Positions 35,896 through 48,679 are shown, counted from the stretch's first letter. The stretch is DNA of 64,000 nt from Notamacropus eugenii (GCF_028372415.1 NC_092875.1:409463239-409527238), one strand, 5' to 3'. A program made the numbers and translations. Notes: generated by a model not told the origin, from the letters alone.

Positions 35896-36507
35896 TTCCC
35901 CAGCCATTTACTTGACTTTTGAGCTCTTTGGCAAAGTGGTTCTCTGCTTCCAGTGGGGGTGGAGAGGTGTATTGTCAGCTCTTGATCCCCCCACAATCTG
36001 TGTGCCTGGAGCTCCAGAAATAGTCATTGCCACTGACCCTGCCCCTGCTGCTGCTGCCATGGGCTTCTCCACCCCCTTTGCCACCCTGGGGCTAGGACTG
36101 GACCCCATGCTCTCTCACACAGGTTCCACAGGGTTTTTGCACTGACCTTCCAATTTGTCCTCACCATTTTGGGGTCATAAAGTCTGGAAACCACCACAGG
36201 TGCCAGAGATTCCATTGTCTCTTCCTCCCACTCCCTGTCTCCCCAGGTCAGGTCCTGTCTGTGCTAGGGCAGCCCACTCTGCACTATGCTCTGTGCTAGA
36301 GGGGTATGAAAGACACTTCCCATCAGTATTCCAGTCTGTCTTGGGCTGGAAATTTGTTTCACTCTGTCATTCTGTGGGTTCTGCAACTCCAGAATTTGTT
36401 TAGAGTCATTTTTTACAGGTATTTGCCTGGGCTTGAGGGGAGAGCTCTAGCAAGTTCATGCTTTTACTCCACCATTTTGGCTCTGCCCACCCACTGTGTT
36501 CAATTTC

Positions 36508-36910
36508 AATCTATATTTGTCATTTTTCCACCACCAACAAACTGAAAGAATGAACATATTGTATAGCAATATCTACATATTAGGTATGTCAACCAAATGC
36601 CTTACTCCTCCTACTGCCCAGTTTGTGAATAATAATGCTGTATACCTTTCCTCCCTGTCTTACCAACATTTACTCCAGGAAAGCAAGGAGAGTTTTTCCT
36701 TAAAAAATATTGAAATCATCCTCAAGCATTAATTATTCCACCACCAACATAAAAAATGATCAAAGAATATGAACAAGTAATTTTCTTTTCTTTTGTTTTT
36801 TTTTGAAAAAGCATTTTTCAAAAGAAATACAACCAACCATATACAAATGTTCTTGATCACAGAACAATTAGTAAAATGCAAACTAAAACAACTTTATGAC
36901 TCTACCTCAT
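36508..36910. other. no recognised feature
   Basis: AT-rich unique-looking sequence with a T-rich run near 36785. Confidence 0.35.
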
Positions 36911-36914
36911 ACAT

Positions 36915-37165
36915 ATCAGGAACAGTGGATCAAACCCTATATTTGGAGTCAGAAACACCTGTGTTCAAATCCAACCTCAGCTCTTCACCAGCAATGTGAC
37001 TCTGGTCAAGTCACTTAACCATTCTCAGCCTCAATTTTCTCATCTCCAAATTAAGGGTAATAATAACACATACCTCTCAGGGTTATTGTGAAGATTGAGA
37101 GATATTCTTTAAGAGTTTTGTAAACTTGAAAGCATTATATAAATGCTAGCTATTATTCTGTTATA
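36915..37165 (+). mobile_element. MIR/CORE-type SINE
   Basis: Contains cctgtgttcaaatccaacctcag, then ggtcaagtcacttaacc, then tgtaaacttgaaagcattatataaatgctagctattatt. Near full length. Confidence 0.75.
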
Positions 37166-37490
37166 AATACATTTGAGTGACCTACTCATAATTGTAGGAA
37201 TGGAAATGCCTCATAGGAAGAACAACTTCAAAACACATGTTCTTTCATAGAGTTTTATATTCTGGCCTTGGATCTTCAAGTCAACAATATTGGCCTCATT
37301 CTGAGGAAGGATTTGCATCCAAGGAAAGGCAGTCAAGGTTGGATCCATGATAATTTGCAGTTGTTATTAATTTCAATGACTCTCTGAAGGAAGACTCTAT
37401 TTTTGCCTAAATGAAGAAATCCATTATTTGAAGGCCACCCATAGTAGCAATGGTGTCCAACATGCATGATATCTATTTGATTGAGCAAAT
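37166..37490. other. no recognised feature
   Basis: Unique-looking sequence. Confidence 0.35.
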
Positions 37491-37494
37491 AGTG

Positions 37495-37695
37495 AATAGA
37501 GAGGTAGCCTCAGAAGCAGTAAGGTCTAGATCAGAGTCAAACCTCTAGAGCACACTGGCTGTAATGATAAGCAAATCTTTTAAGTTTTGGATGCCTCCTG
37601 GGCAATTCTCTAAGAATCTAAATTTCAGAATAGTTGATGACTTACTTCGATTGAGGGAGTGCCCTGTACTGATGAAACCATAGTCTGGACCAAAA
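37495..37695 (+). mobile_element. MAR1-like SINE, diverged
   Basis: Contains gggcaattctctaagaatctaaatttcagaatagttgatg and ctgatgaaaccatagtctgg, in the same order as other copies. Confidence 0.55.
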
Positions 37696-37734
37696 CAAAA
37701 CAAATAAAAAACCTCTTTAACTAAAAAGCATTTA

Positions 37735-38165
37735 TTTAGTATTAGAAGACCTAGATTTGAGTTTAACTCCCATACATTGCTAGCTGTGTGCCTTGGAAGA
37801 AGTTCATCTCTCTGAGTTTCAGTTTTGTCACCTGAAAATGAAGGGATTATTTAGTGGATAGAGTGCTAGTCTTTTAAGCAAGATGTAGGCTCACTCAAGT
37901 ACCATCTCCAATACTCCCTACATGCATGACCACAGGCAATCCACTTAACCTCACTAGGCCACAGTTTCTTCAAATGAGACACTTGGAATTGAACTCCAAG
38001 CTCTCTTCTAACTATGAATCTATGATTCCCATAATCCCATCCTATAATCTAAAGATGGGAATAACAACATCTGCACTGCCTACTCTATGGGGTTATTCTG
38101 AGGATCAAGTGAGATAAAGGATACAAACCACTTTGCAACCAATCACATACAGACAAAAATAGCAA
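37735..38165 (+). mobile_element. two adjacent MIR-type SINE copies
   Basis: First copy about 37735-37855 (gtattagaagacctagatttgag ... ctgagtttcagttttgtcacctg). Second about 37855-38165 (ggatagagtgctagtctttt ... ccacttaacctcactaggcc ... ggggttattctgaggatcaagtgag). Confidence 0.55.
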
Positions 38166-38265
38166 ATTATGACAATAATGATGATGATATTGATAATGAT
38201 GGTGGAGGTGGTGGTGGTGATAATGACACCAATGTTAATGCTGATGTTAATGACACTGTTGATGG
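38165..38265 (+). repeat. imperfect GAT/GGT trinucleotide repeat
   Basis: Runs such as aatgatgatgatattgataatgatggtggaggtggtggtgg; low complexity. The Met-rich ORF across it is an artefact. Confidence 0.85.
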
Positions 38266-39060
38266 GTATATTCCTAAAATATCCATGTTCACTGATTATG
38301 GAATGTTATCTTACAAAGCTTTTTTCCTCCTACACTTCTGATTTTTCTGCCTATGATTCACATCATTGTAACACTTGATCATTAATTATTTCTAATCTAT
38401 AATGGGCTGAATTATGGGAATCATGGAAATGGGATTACTTGGTGGGCAGTACCACCATCCCTGATCATTTTGACAAAGTTGTAGGTTGCTGAAGAAGACC
38501 AATTGATGACAGGAAATATATAACCCATATTTTGTGACTCATTTATCCTGATAGATGGTTGGGGAGAGGGAGTCAGAGGCATCTTTGAATCCTGTCTGAG
38601 ATTCCAAATCAGGTATTGTATAGGTGTTGAACCTTTTAGAAATATTTCTATAATTTAGAGATAAATTTATATTTAGAAACACTTAGAATTAGATTTAGAA
38701 ATCTCTATAGATGTTTATAGATGTTAAATATATATATATATATTTGATTGAAAAATCAGGTTTTACACAATAACTATTCTAGACACAAAGCTTTTCTCAT
38801 TTTCCTCCCACATTCATTTAGTAGTGAATGTCTGTGCTTTGTATCTAGAAAGAAAACATGGTTATCAAAGACTCTTAGGTTCAAAGTGTTTTATCTCTCT
38901 TATCAGATCATCTTACCACAGGTTACATTTGTTTTCATAAATTTATGAGTAACAGATTTGAAGTCATTAAGTGACTTAGACAGTAATACTCACTGTAAAC
39001 TCAGGAAATCCAAAGAGGTTACTGGAAGGACATGCCTCGGATGGTCAAAGGCTCATGGAA
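38266..39060. other. no recognised feature
   Basis: AT-rich unique-looking sequence with a short TA run at 38728-38745. Confidence 0.35.
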
Positions 39061-39064
39061 TGCA

Positions 39065-39245
39065 AAGGAAGCATGCTATGGTTACTAGAACACTGGACTT
39101 AGAAAGATCCACCTCTGACAGTAGATATGTGGTCCTGAATAAGTCACTGAACATTCCTTGATTTCAGTTTTCTCATATGTAAAATAAGGGTGTGCTACTT
39201 GAAGACTCCTAACTCATTTCTAAATACAAATGCATGATCTCAATT
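39065..39245 (+). mobile_element. MIR-type SINE
   Basis: Contains actagaacactggacttagaaagatcc, aataagtcactgaac, ttctcatatgtaaaataagg. Confidence 0.55.
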
Positions 39246-39354
39246 TCTGTAGTCTCAGAGGCTTTTCATGTCTTTACCAATTTAGCAAAAAAAAAAAAAA
39301 AAATCATTGTAAAGCTAGAAGATAGGTTCTTGTTTTATTTCTGATAGATCTACA

Positions 39355-39490
39355 GTTAGGAGAGACATGAGAAGCCACCTAATCCAATACTTTCATGTTT
39401 CAGATGAAGAAACTGAGGTCCACTGAGAAGTAGATGGATAAATCATTTATTGAGTACTTACTATGTGCAAAGCACTATGCAAGGTGAAAC
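39355..39490 (-). mobile_element. MIR and L2 3' end fragments
   Basis: MIR core (cagatgaagaaactgaggtccactgag) is joined to an L2 terminus (atttattgagtacttactatgtgcaaagcac). Confidence 0.55.
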
Positions 39491-40515
39491 TGAGATGGTG
39501 AAATAGCTGAAAGCACACTAGTGAGTTCCCCCACCCATCCCAACTTCTACAAACAAAATAGAAAATGCACCAGATAGAATCTTGATGGGAAAACCCAAAA
39601 CAAAGTCACAGTGAGCCATTTCCCAGCCCAGGATAGCTAGGAAGACAGAGGTCTGTAGACACTGGGGATGAGGTCTAATCAGGGGAACATTCCTGCCTGC
39701 AGGGAAAGGCTGTGCATTTGGGCAAGTATAGGTCCTAGATTCATATCAGGGCATCTTCAGGACCATATCAGATCACCTTTATAGGAACAGATGCTACCTG
39801 GCAGCTTTATCATCTACTTACTACTCAGTTCTTAGTTCCAGGGTGGACTGGAGAGGGAACATCCCCTTGTACCACTAGTACATATCCTGGGCTGTGTACT
39901 TAGAGAGGAGCATATTCAGAAGCAAGTAGGATTGAAGCAAGCAAGTGACAAGTGGAAGCCTTATAGAGGGATAACAATGATAGGAATTCCATACAGAAGG
40001 GAAGTCAGCAATTCTATAACTCTGAATCAGCAAAGCTTCCCAGTTGGCTAAAATGGCTCATTCCAGCAGCAGTCTACTACTGCTCAGACCTAAACCCAGG
40101 TCAGGAACTTGCAAAACTTAGACCAGAGGAACAACCATCACACACTACTCTGGATAATACCACTTTGAGAGCAATGAAAACTTTCAGGTCCCCAGTATGA
40201 ACAGCCCCAGAGATTCTGGAAAATATGGCAATCAGTATACCAAGGAAGAAGCAGAAGGAGAATGTCTCATTGCTAGTAAAGAGTCTTCTGTAATCTTCTG
40301 ACCAGTTGAATGCCCACTTACAGTCTGTGGGTTGCAGCTGCCAGTTCAGTTACCCCCAAGGCCTGCTGTTGGCTTATTGGAGTTTGGCCTGTACTGGACT
40401 GTTCTCCACTCCCACCCCAATGAGACAAACCTTTTCTGAAAACCTTCTAAGTTGTCTTGAGCTGGAAAATTGCTTTACCATTCCCTTTTCTTGGTTTTGT
40501 TCAGAGACCCAATTG
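39491..40515. mobile_element. old L1/HAL1 5'-UTR pieces in opposite orientations
   Basis: Positions 39491-40290 resemble an L1 5' UTR on the plus strand (gatggtgaaatagctgaaagcac near the start). Positions 40320-40515 resemble the 5' UTR of HAL1 copy C in reverse: aaaccttttctgaaaaccttctaagttgtcttgagctggaaa parallels C around 44310-44360. The facing halves may be an inversion within one insertion. Old and without an ORF. Confidence 0.5.
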
Positions 40516-40801
40516 TTAAACTTTAGCCACACACTATTTTGAAATGAGGCTAATAGTATTTGTACTGTTTGCCTCAAAGGATTATTATGAGGAAAATTTG
40601 TTGTCAACTTTAAAACACTGTAGAAATTTGAATTATTACTATTATATTCTAGATCCTGGAACTTCACTTCACATTGTTGTTCAGTCAGGCACTAGAGGGG
40701 TGATTGTAGGCTCTAGTTTCTTTCACGTAAAATGAACTTATCAGTGTCTAAATGTGAATGTATGTGTATATATGTTTACTTATGTGTTTGTGTGCCTTTA
40801 T

Positions 40802-40860
40802 GAGAGAGAGAAAGAGAGAGAGAAAAGAGAAACAGACAGAAAAAGACAGAGACAGAGATT
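40802..40860 (+). repeat. (GA)n-like low complexity
   Basis: gagagagagaaagagagagagaaaagagaaacagacagaaaaagacagagacagag. Confidence 0.9.
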
Positions 40861-40944
40861 GTCAAATAAAATAAACTCAGTTTTCAGACTAATTGCAGTT
40901 TATTATTTTGAAAAAGATTTTATAAATTGAAAGTATGGAATCAA

Positions 40945-41100
40945 AATATCAGAACTGGAATATATCATAGAAGTCATCTCTTTCATTATTCTTAATTTAC
41001 AGACGGCATTGAGATTTAGAGGAATTGCCTACGACTGATAACATAGCTGAACCCGGAACCCAGATCCTGAAACTCAGCTTAGTGCTTTTTGTATTGCAAC
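40945..41100 (-). mobile_element. MIR-type SINE, diverged
   Basis: Contains aactggaatatatcatagaagtcatc, then gagatttagaggaattgcctacg, then cggaacccagatcctg. Confidence 0.5.
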
Positions 41101-41484
41101 ATGATAAAAATTAGCTCTGATTTTTCCCCACATAAACAATTTTTTAATATGAGACTAATTCTCAAAAGAAAAAGTAGTGCCCGACTCTTTGTATAAAACA
41201 CCACAAATGCTATGTTTATTCACATCTAACTTATATACCAACATGCTCTTACAGTGAAATATTTTCTAATGTATCTATAAATTGATACTTGTGATTTAAT
41301 CAGTCTGGGGAACACCATCAGTGTGGAAACTCTCCACCAGTGAAGATGGACAATTCTTCTGTATCTTACTGGCATCAAGTTTAATGGGTTGCCCTGAGAG
41401 GTTAAATAATTGGTATATAATCATATGGTTAATGTTCATGATTAAGACTTGAATGTAGGTCTTCCTGATATCACTCTGTCATGC

Positions 41485-41655
41485 AGGGGTTGTCACCTGG
41501 AGCTTATGAACTTCATTCTTTTTTTTAATACCTTGTTAACTATGTAAGTATAATTGTTATCCTTTATAAAACTTTGCAATTATTTATATATTTAAGGACA
41601 TTATTCTGAGAAGAGGTTCATAGACTGATGAAGTCAAAGGACTCCTGCTCTAAAG
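41485..41655 (-). mobile_element. MER/hAT-like non-autonomous repeat
   Basis: The segment reads caggggttgtcacctggagcttatgaactt ... aaggacattattctgagaagaggttcatagactgatgaagtcaaaggactcctg. It is a reverse relative of 52760-52960. The hAT assignment is recalled and uncertain. Confidence 0.45.
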
Positions 41656-41733
41656 TATACACACCACTGAAATAGGGTAGTATAATCATACTTTAATATA
41701 CTACCATATCATATAATTTTATAGAAAATTCTT

Positions 41734-44492
41734 TTTTAGTTTTAATCTATTTATTTTAGTTTACAACATACATTCCCACAAGATTTTGAGTTCCAAGTTT
41801 TCTCCCCATCTCTCCCCTCCCCCCACCCCAAGACACTGTGCATTCTAAATATCCTTTCCCCAATCTGCCCTCCCTTCTATCACACCTCTCCCTTCCCTTA
41901 TTCCTATTTTTCCTCTTTTCTTGTACGGCAAGATAGATTTCTATACTCTGTTACCTGTATTTCTCATTTCCCAGTTGCATGCAAAAACAATTCTCAACAT
42001 GTTAATAAAACTTTGAGTTCTAATTTCTCTCCCTTCCTCCCTCCACATACATCCCCACTGTGAAGGTAAGCAATTCAATATAGGCTATACATGGGTAGTT
42101 ATGCAAAAGTCTTCCATAATAGTCATGTTGTAAAAGACTAGTTATATTTCCCTCCATCGCATCCTGTCCCTCATTTATTCTATTCTCTCTTGTCCCTCCC
42201 CAAAAGTGTTTACTTCCAATTACTCTCTCCTCTCATTTGCCCTCCCTTCTATCATCCCCCCATACCCAACTTATCTCCTTCTTCGCTAGTTTCCTATAGT
42301 GTAAGATAGATTTTCAAATCAAATTGAGTGTGCATGTTATTTCCTCCTTAAGCCAAATGAGATGAGAGTAAGCTTCACTTCTTCCCTCTCACCTCTCCCA
42401 TTTTCCCTTCCATTGAAAAAGCTTTTTCTTGCCTCTTTTATAAGAGACAATTTGCCTCATTCCATTTCTCCCTTTCTCCTCCCTCTCTCACCATTTAATT
42501 TTATTTTTTTAGATATCATTCCTTCCTATTCAACTTACCTTGTGCCCTCTGTCTGTATGTACATAATCCCTCCAATTACCCAAATACTGAGAGAAGTCTC
42601 CAGAGTTACAAATATGATTTTTCAATGAAGGAATGTAAACAGTTCAACTTCAACAAATCCCTTATGATTTCTCTTTTCTGCTTACTTTTTCATGCTTCTC
42701 TTGATTCTTGTGTTTGAAAGTCAAATTTTCTATTCAGTTGTGGTCTTTTCATCAAGAATGCTTGAAAGTCTTCTATTTCATTGAATGACTATTTTTTCCC
42801 CCTGAAGTATTATAGTAAGTTTTTCTGGGTATGTGATTCTTGGTTTTAATCCTAGTCCCTTTGATTTCTGGAATATCATATTCCAAGTCCTTGAACCCCT
42901 AAATGAAGAAGCTGCTAAATCTTGTGTTATCTTCATTGTATTTCTACAATACTCAAATTGTTTCTTTCTGGCTGCTTGCAATATTTTTTCCTTGACCTGG
43001 GAACTCTGGAATCTGGCTACCATATTCCTAGGAGTTTTTCTTTTCAGATCTCTTTCAGGAGGTGATTCATGGATTCTTCCTATATATATTTTACCTTCTG
43101 GTTCTAGGATATCAGGCAACTTTCCTTGATAATTTCATGAAAGATGAAGTCTAGGCTTCTTTTCATCATGGCTTTCGGGTAGCCCCATAATTTTTAAGTT
43201 GTCTCTCCTGGATCTATTTTCCAGGTCAATTGTTTTTTCCAATGAGATCTTTCATATTCTCTTCAAATTTTTCATTCTTTTGGTTTTGTTTTGTAATTTC
43301 TTGGTTTTTCATAAAGTCATTAGCTTCCATCTGCTCCATTCTCATTTTTAAAGAACAATTTTCTTCAGTGAACTTTTGAACCTCCTTTTCCATTTGGCTA
43401 ATTCTGCTTTTTAAAACATTTTTCTCCTCATTGACTTTCTGGACCTCTTTTGTCATCTGGATTAGTCTATTTTTGAAGGTGTTATTTTCTTCACCATTTT
43501 TTTGGGTCTCCTTTAACAATTTGTGGACTCACTTTTCATGATTTTCTTGCATTGTTCTCATTTCTCTTCCCAATTTTTCCTCTACCTGTTTTACTTGGTT
43601 TTCAAAATCCTTTTTGAGCTCTTCCATGGCCTGAGACCATTGCATATTTATTTTGGAGGTTTTGGATGAAGAAGCCTTGACTTTGATGTCTTCCTCTAAT
43701 GGCATGCTTTGTTCTTCCTCATCCAAAAGGATGGAGGAAAATACCTGTTCACCAAGAAAGTAACCTTCTATAGTGTTATTTCTTTCCCTTTTCTGAGCAT
43801 TTTCCCAGTCAGTTACTTGCCTTTTAAGTCCTTTGTCAAGGGGGAAGTATACTCTATGGACCTGTAAGTTCTCAGTTCCTCCAGGGTGGCACAATCAAGG
43901 GAGAGGAGTTTATTCCTCTCCTGGTCTGTACTCTGGTCAGGGAGGAGGATTACCTCTTCAAAGATTCCACCAACTCCACCAAGCCAGAGTTCCTCCTCAC
44001 CCCAGGGCCACCACTCAGGGCTGAGATTTGGATTAGCTGCTTAACTTCCCAAGGGTCTTTAGGCTGAGGGCTCCAAAAATGGACATGCCTTCTGCTGCCC
44101 TAGGCCCGAGGCTAGAGCCAGACCCTTCTCCCTTTTCACCCAGGTGAAATAACTTTCTCAATGACCTTTGAAGTTGTCTTTGGCATTTGTGGGGTGAGAA
44201 ATCTCAGGACCACAGCTGCTGCCCTGGATTCTGCCTGCTCCAGCTGTGTTCCTGCTGGGCTGTGCTGGGCCATGATTTGTGAGCTGTGCTCCACTCTGAG
44301 CCTGGTGCGATAGACCTTTCCTGTTGGCCTTCCAGGCTATCTTGGGCTAGAAATCTCTTTCTGTAGTTTTGTGGCTTCTGCTGCTCTAGAATTTGTTTAG
44401 AGTCATTTTTACAGGTATTTTATGGGTTTTGGGGGGTACAGCTAAGAGCAGGTCTGTCCTTCTACTCCACCATCTTGGCTGTGCTCCTTCTC
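41734..44492 (-). mobile_element. HAL1-type element, copy C, full length with TSD
   Basis: Flanked by perfect 14-bp duplications tatagaaaattctt (41720-41733 and 44493-44506). Read on the minus strand: 5' end agccaagatggtggagtag near 44476, 5' UTR to about 43801, ORF1 region 43800-42703, then a 3' UTR with no ORF2. The outer 3' end ends in an A-rich tail (T-run at left). Confidence 0.9.
42703..43800 (-). pseudogene. HAL1/L1 ORF1, copy C (broken)
   Basis: ATG at 43800; within about 12 codons a frameshift puts the conserved sequence (RERNNTIEGYFLGEQV) in the neighbouring frame. Further pieces: NMQWSQAMEELKKDFENQ, coiled-coil KSRISQMEKEVQKFTEEN (43226-43519), and the RRM/C-terminal part at 42778-43119 (GRIHESPPERDLKRKTPRNM, KEKILQAARKKQFEYCRNT). 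A stop follows HEK near 43529. Several frameshifts; not coding. Confidence 0.85.
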
Positions 44493-44506
44493 TATAGAAA
44501 ATTCTT

Positions 44507-44940
44507 GTGCTTCTTCTAGTTTCCTTTTTACTTCCTGTCTTATATTTATTGCAGTACATCAGAAGAATGATCAGTTTTATGGAGCTAAGAAATACAAAAG
44601 AATTTCTTTGTGGAGGTTGTGATGGGTGTCAATGACGGGCAGGGAGCTTTTGAGATGATGGTTTTCTGAGAAACTAATCCAAAAATGTTTGGTTTTTTTG
44701 CCTCCCCTCACCCCCTTTTCACACTGTAAATACCCCTGTAGCAAACATAAATGCTATCAATCAAGTTTTTGGCCTTTCTGCTGTGTTTGAAGTTGGGAGT
44801 CATTTCCTTAATAATAGCTGGGCAACACATGTGCTTCTGTGAGTTGCCTGATGTAAGTATTGTAAGTAATAATGTGTGGATAATTGTTTGAGTATTGGAA
44901 AAAGAAACTGCTGTTAAAGATTGCTATAAATAGAGAACTG
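44507..44940. other. no recognised feature
   Basis: Unique-looking sequence between HAL1 copy C and the tetranucleotide repeat. Confidence 0.35.
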
Positions 44941-44952
44941 ATTCCATACATA

Positions 44953-45180
<228 letters not shown>

Positions 45181-45289
45181 ACATATATCATTAGCCAAGT
45201 CTTTTCATTCCTCCATTATTCTGGAAAATCTAAAGCTATCATAATAGTTGATCTATTTTAGGCTATGTATTTCAAGAAAAAAATGAGTT

Positions 45290-46105
45290 CTAAATATTTT
45301 TTAAAATTTTATATGTTTATTTGTTTTTAGTTTACAACATTCAGTTCTGAAAGCTTTTGAGCTTTAAATTTTCTCTCCCTCTCTCCTCTTTCTCCTCCTC
45401 AAGATGGCATGCAATCTAATATAGGCTCTTCATATACATTCATATTAAACATATTTTCACATTAATCATGTTGTAAAGAAGAATTATAACCAATGGAATG
45501 AACCACAAGAAAGAAGAAATAACAAAACAAAATAAAAAAGAGAGACAGCAAATGGTGTCCTCCAATCTGTGTTCAGACTCTAATTCTTTCTCTGGATGTG
45601 GACAGCATTTTCCATCATAAGCCTTTTGGAGCTGTCTTAGAACCTTACATTGCTGAGAAGAGCCAAATCTATCAAAGTTAGTCATCTTTCAATATGGCTG
45701 TAACTATGTACAATGTTCTCCTGGTTTTGCTCCCCTCATTCAGCATCAGTTCATATAAGTCTCTCCAGGTTTTTCTGAAGTCCGCTTGCTCATCGCTTTT
45801 TATAGCACAATTGTATTCCATTATATTCATATACCACAACTTGGTTAGCCATCCCCAATTGATGATAGGTATTCTCTCAATTTCTAGTTCTTTGCCACTA
45901 CAAAAAGAATTGCTATAAATATTTTTGTACATGTGGGTCCTTTTCCCATAGACCTAGAAGTGGTATTGCTGGTCAAAGTATATGTACATTTTTATATGCC
46001 TTTGGGCATAGATCCAAATTACTCTCCAAAATGGTTGGATCAATTCACAATTCCAATTTTCCCAAATCTTCTCCAGCATTTATAGTTTTCCTGTTTTGTC
46101 ATGTA
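45290..46105 (-). mobile_element. L1 3' end with ORF2 C-terminus, 5'-truncated
   Basis: Left: tail and 3' UTR (agtttacaacattcagttctg). The minus ORF 45678-45932 is the end of L1 ORF2, with the IPIINWGWLTKLWYMN and MEYNCAIKSDEQADFRKTW region. Further upstream ORF2 is at 45960-46100. Flanking aatgagtt (45278 region and about 46107) may be a decayed target-site duplication. Confidence 0.85.
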
Positions 46106-46114
46106 ATGAGTTAC

Positions 46115-46260
46115 ATGTATTGAAAAGCAGTATCACATAATGATGAGCCCAGGATCAAGAAAATTTGATTAAAATGAAAATTCTTACATCTCTTGGCTAA
46201 GTGGCATGGGTACTTGATTTTCTGCAAACGAACTTACTCACCTGTAAACTGGGGATGCTG
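46115..46260 (+). mobile_element. SINE fragment (weak)
   Basis: agcagtatcacataatgatgag, aaatttgattaaaatg, cacctgtaaactggggatgc: a diverged MIR-like order. Confidence 0.35.
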
Positions 46261-46324
46261 TTCAGGGAGTACTAGCAATTCTGGTGTTGGGGCTTGCCTA
46301 CCTCTTTTCAGGGTTGCTCATTCA

Positions 46325-46830
46325 CCTTTGATGTCCACTTTCACACAATTCTCACCTATGGTCCCAAGAAACTGTAGCATGCTCAGTGGCCACACCCCTC
46401 TAGAACCATCTGAGCAGATAGATTAAACCAGGTTGGGGGTAACCAACAGGCCTCAAGCCCCTCAGTGAGTTAGGAGGATGATTACCCCAAGTTTGTGAAG
46501 ATTTCCCTTAGCAGAATGGGTAGATGACAACAGTTTGTTTCAGTGGCCATGCAGATGGCTGATGCAGGTCCTATGGAATGCTTAAAGATAGGTCATGTAT
46601 TGAATATGCAGAGGTTATCTACTGCATCCCAGGCCATTGCCAATCATTCTGAATTTTGTCCTACCACTGATTTTTGATGACTCAGAAGGGAGAGTGAAAT
46701 TGATAACTTTGTGTAACTCTATTTCATTTAAATCCAATTTATGTGTAAGTCATGACATCACCCCATGATGTCATTGATGCTCTTTGAAAACAAAGGATGA
46801 ATAACAGCAACCTATCTCACAGAGTCGTTG
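46325..46830 (+). mobile_element. RTE-derived non-autonomous element
   Basis: The 3' part reads gtcatgacatcaccccatgatgtcattgatgctctttgaaaacaaaggatgaataacagcaac, an RTE-type tail like that at 570-605 and the left end of 1236-2237. The body has caggccattgccaatcattctgaattttgtcctacc and pairs with the reverse copy at 54775-55435. Confidence 0.65.
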
Positions 46831-47214
46831 TGAGAAAAATGCTTCATTAATTGTGCCATGCTTTAGAAATATGAAATACATTATTCACAACCAAAACAGC
46901 ACCACTCCATTAAAAGAAATATTACTGGATTAGATGGTAAGTCCAGACACAACAAGGACTGGATTTCTGGATTTCTATGAGTCACAGTAGAAAACAAATA
47001 AGTATTTAATATGATTCATTCTCAATCTAAGACTTCTGGAATGGATCATCCAGATGAGAAATTTTGGGAAGAATAGGGGAGAGAAGATGCAATCCCTTTC
47101 TTTCTGTATAAACCTCAAAGTCTGAAAAGTCAGCAACTGTGGGAAATTCCTGGAGAAAAAAGGGGAGAACTACATTAAATTATTTTGTGGATTTTAAAAA
47201 GTAACAATAGGAAT

Positions 47215-47425
47215 AATAGCTAATATTTGCATAGCATTTTAGGCTTTACAAAATGCTTTACAAATATGATCTCATTTGATCCTCATAGCAACCCTATTAA
47301 GTAGGTACTATTATTATCATTCCTATTTTGCAAGTGGAGAAACTGAGCCAAAAAAGTGACTTGCCCAGGGTCAGCTAGTAGATGTCAGAGATAGGATTGA
47401 AACCTAGATCTTTGTAAAATGAGGT
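47215..47425 (-). mobile_element. MIR/CORE-type SINE
   Basis: Contains aatagctaatatttgcatagc, caaatatgatctcatttgatcctcatagcaaccc, gtgacttgcccagggtcagctag. Confidence 0.8.
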
Positions 47426-47589
47426 TTTAAATCAAACAAACAAGGTTATCTTCTCCACCATTACTTCTGACTAGCATTCTATGTTCCAATGAGCTTCTAG
47501 CTCTCACCATTGGATTCTGGAGACATTTATTTTACTTAACTGAATGGAGAAAGTTTTCTATGGGATTCTGGGAACTTGGAATCAATTAA

Positions 47590-47690
47590 AAAATGAGTCA
47601 ATCAACAAATACATGCTTAGTAAGCATCTACTATGTGTCCACTATTGTGGAAGATGGAAAAAAACACTCTTTCTTTGTGATTATATTTCC
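47590..47690 (-). mobile_element. L2 3' end fragment
   Basis: Contains aatcaacaaatacatgcttagtaagcatctactatgtgtccac. Confidence 0.55.
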
Positions 47691-48370
47691 AAGATTATTG
47701 TGGCATGGTCCTATCTGGCAGATGGATGGAAAAGGACTTTCTGAGAATTACATGGTTGGAAGATTTTCTGATCTAACCTATAAATGGGGCCCCTATTCAA
47801 CTCAGGTTCTTTCATATCAAGTGAACGTCAACTTATGTTCATTAATTTTGCACATAATGTCATATTTCTATCAAGTACACAAAGTATAAATCATAGAACT
47901 TGCTACAATGGCATAGAAGCAAATACAGGGTGTACTTTAAAAGAGCCCTTTGGCCAAAAAAAAGATGTTAGGTGTTTCATATTTTCAGCAATGGAAAAGC
48001 ACAAATACCCACACAGTATTGCATCATGCCTTTTACTGAAATGATTTATGATGCATCATTTCATTTTTTCTTGAGAAATCAGTAACTGCATTGGTTGAAT
48101 ATTTTTATGAAGCAATGGACTATCGAATGCTGATATTACATCATTCAAATGCCTGTAACTGATATTCATTTTGTCTCATGGAAATTCCATATTAGCAAGT
48201 AAATTGTGAATTTTATTGTCATTTCCTATCCATGGTTTTGCAATTTAGTAAATTACTAAATTGTCGTTCACAGTTTCACTTCTCATATTTATTCCATAGT
48301 GTCATAACAATTTGGAGTCCTTCAGTTCTAATTGCCATTATCTTTATCTGTTTCAGACTTTTATCTTCCA
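47691..48370. other. no recognised feature
   Basis: AT-rich unique-looking sequence; overlapping short ORFs only. Confidence 0.35.
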
Positions 48371-48374
48371 ACCT

Positions 48375-48520
48375 TTTATTCTAAATTCTCTGAAGGCAGA
48401 GGTCCTGTCTTCTTCATTTTTGTAGCTTCTCCCCTGCCTGCCATAGGGCATTGTAACATAGTAGGCCCTCAAAATATTTTATGATATGACTGTTGAGTGA
48501 ATTAATGAATTAAATAGGCA
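48375..48520 (+). mobile_element. L2 3' end
   Basis: Contains ctctgaaggcagaggtcctgtcttcttc, then tagtaggccctcaaaatattttatg and gagtgaattaatgaatt. Confidence 0.7.
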
Positions 48521-48679
48521 ATAAAAATTAAATTTAAATTACAGATTACTTCTAAACACATGAATTGATTATATATTCAAAACATACACATTTCCACACA
48601 GGTTCATATCCATACAATCATGCACACTCACAGACATACTCATAGTTATTTGTAGGTATATACAAACATCTTTACTTTT

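Larger units (their letters stand above)
33627..36491 (-). mobile_element. HAL1-type element, copy B, full length with TSD
   Basis: Bounded by perfect 16-bp duplications cactgtgttcaatttc (33611-33626 and 36492-36507). Read on the minus strand: 5' end gccaaaatggtggagtaa near 36475, 5' UTR, ORF1 region (35895 to about 34828), then a 3' UTR without ORF2. Two oddities lie in the 3' UTR: a perfect 84-bp palindrome at 34546-34629, and an inverted 80-bp copy of the 3' terminus at 33717-33795. The outer end carries A13 on the plus strand instead of the expected T-run. Confidence 0.88.
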
